Positions 5,572 through 5,896 of a stretch of 5,896 nt of DNA are shown here, piece by piece. A model generated the notes under the pieces. The model saw only the letters and a list, made by a program, of their open reading frames with translations. It was not told where the DNA came from and ran no database searches. Position 1 is the first letter of the stretch. Every line of letters begins with the position of its first letter. Source of the stretch: Pseudomonadota bacterium (GTDB lineage Bacteria > Myxococcota_A > Polyangia > Polyangiales > Polyangiaceae); assembly GCA_023460875.1 (NCBI GenBank), contig JAEWOQ010000233.1, positions 1 through 5,896 of the forward strand. Direction: 5' to 3'. Made by a program: the position numbers and the translations under genes.

Positions 5572-5588
5572 GCGAGCCAAGCCGAGCC
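5556..5588. repeat. 13-bp direct repeat, 20-bp period
   Basis: GCCAAGCCGAGCC occurs at 5556-5568 and again at 5576-5588; similar bases follow each copy (GACGCGA and AACCGCGA). The first copy includes the loop and right arm of the hairpin at 5547-5571, and the GCCGAGC in the second copy could compete for the same left arm. Confidence 0.6.
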
Positions 5589-5638
5589 AACCGCGAGAAA
5601 ATGACTCGCTCGAGCTCGTCAGCACCCCGCACGGACCG

Positions 5639-5745
5639 CTCCCCATTGGAGTCGGCGGGCACCGACACTGCGACGCCTCCGCTGAGGTGCGCCACGACGT
5701 GCGTGAAACCTCCAGATTGGAGTCGGCGAGCACCGACACCGCGAC
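5639..5745. repeat. Two 36-bp direct repeats with a 35-bp gap
   Basis: The 36 bases at 5639-5674 recur at 5710-5745 with 32 of 36 identical. The middle is the best conserved part: ATTGGAGTCGGCG, then CACCGACAC and GCGAC. Each copy contains a short inverted repeat, GTCGG and CCGAC around 6 bases. On the minus strand each copy starts GTCGC. Size, spacing and partial dyad resemble one CRISPR repeat-spacer-repeat unit, but there are only two copies, they differ at four sites, and no cas gene is in view. The 71-bp offset is not a multiple of three, which argues against a protein repeat. I list it as a repeat and not as a CRISPR. Confidence 0.6.
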
Positions 5746-5831
5746 ATCGACCCCTCGCCGCGCTCGACGTAAGACACCGGCGGCGTGAGCCTTGTTTTGC
5801 CCTGGACGCCCCGGGGGTCCTGACCCAAAGT

Positions 5832-5858
5832 CCCGAAAGCTCGTTTCGGGCCCCCCCC
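5832..5858. terminator. Hairpin followed by a C8 run
   Basis: CCCGAAA at 5832-5838 pairs with TTTCGGG at 5844-5850 around a 5-base loop; eight C follow at 5851-5858. It has the size of an intrinsic terminator stem but lacks a T-run on either strand. It may end a transcript from beyond the right edge, or be structural only. Confidence 0.35.
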
Positions 5859-5896
5859 TCCCGATGAATTCCACCAGCCCTTCCCCTGTTACGCGC

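Larger units (their letters stand above)
5454..5896. other. Repeat-rich region with no convincing gene
   Basis: These 443 bases hold open frames on both strands (for example about 5450-5695 minus and 5505-5867 plus). Their products are low-complexity reflections of short repeats, without domains or clear ribosome binding sites, so I do not call them genes. The segment holds a palindrome, two sets of short tandem repeats, a separated 36-bp repeat pair and two hairpins, listed separately. Confidence 0.6.

Noticed and set aside
5450..5695. 81-codon minus-strand frame with repeated LSSST units
   Set aside because: The repeat comes only from the 18-bp tandem units, it overlaps the end of the zinc-ribbon gene, and there is no ribosome binding site or domain.
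5505..5867. 120-codon plus-strand frame at the right end
   Set aside because: It starts inside the tandem repeats, the Ser/Arg/Pro-rich product has no motif, and codon bias is weak.

Overview
The window is GC-rich DNA with strong G/C bias at third codon positions. It very probably comes from a myxobacterium (Myxococcota, formerly Deltaproteobacteria). The best marker is the C-terminus of the DUF2330 protein, which has a Cys-Gly-Cys, glycine-rich, hydrophobic, Arg4 tail typical of MYXO-CTERM sorting signals. The secreted and lipidated Cys-rich proteins fit the same group. I see no rRNA, tRNA, transposase, integrase or cas gene.

Layout from left to right. (1) Positions 1-119, minus strand: the 5' end of a lipoprotein gene that runs off the left edge (signal peptide, lipobox LVGC). 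(2) Positions 120-356: a divergent intergenic region with one doubtful 36-codon ORF. (3) Positions 357-1502, plus: a secreted penicillin-binding transpeptidase-domain protein with SVFK, SRN and KTG motifs and no room for an N-terminal dimerisation domain; a start at 273 is also possible. A 13-bp unit repeated three times begins just past its stop codon. (4) Positions 1717-2016, plus: a 99-residue Cys- and His-rich lipoprotein. (5) Positions 2035-2061: a 10-bp perfect stem between two convergent genes. (6) Positions 2119-3897, minus: a secreted DUF2330 protein with a MYXO-CTERM tail. (7) Positions 3979-4728, plus: a NUDIX hydrolase of the CoA-pyrophosphatase (NudL) type. It overlaps by ATGA with (8) positions 4725-5453, plus: a membrane protein with an N-terminal zinc ribbon, two transmembrane helices and a winged-helix-like C-terminal domain. 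(9) Positions 5454-5896: no convincing gene, but dense small repeats. These are a 14-bp palindrome, three 18-bp tandem units, a pair of 13-bp repeats with a strong hairpin, two 36-bp repeats around a 35-bp gap, and a last hairpin followed by C8.

Three or four of the products are predicted to act in the envelope (two lipoproteins, a secreted transpeptidase and a surface-sorted DUF2330 protein), but nothing ties them into one pathway. The only clear operon is the NUDIX / zinc-ribbon pair, whose shared ATGA implies translational coupling. The least explained parts are that zinc-ribbon membrane protein, the Cys/His lipoprotein and the repeat-rich right end. I see no complete new system here.
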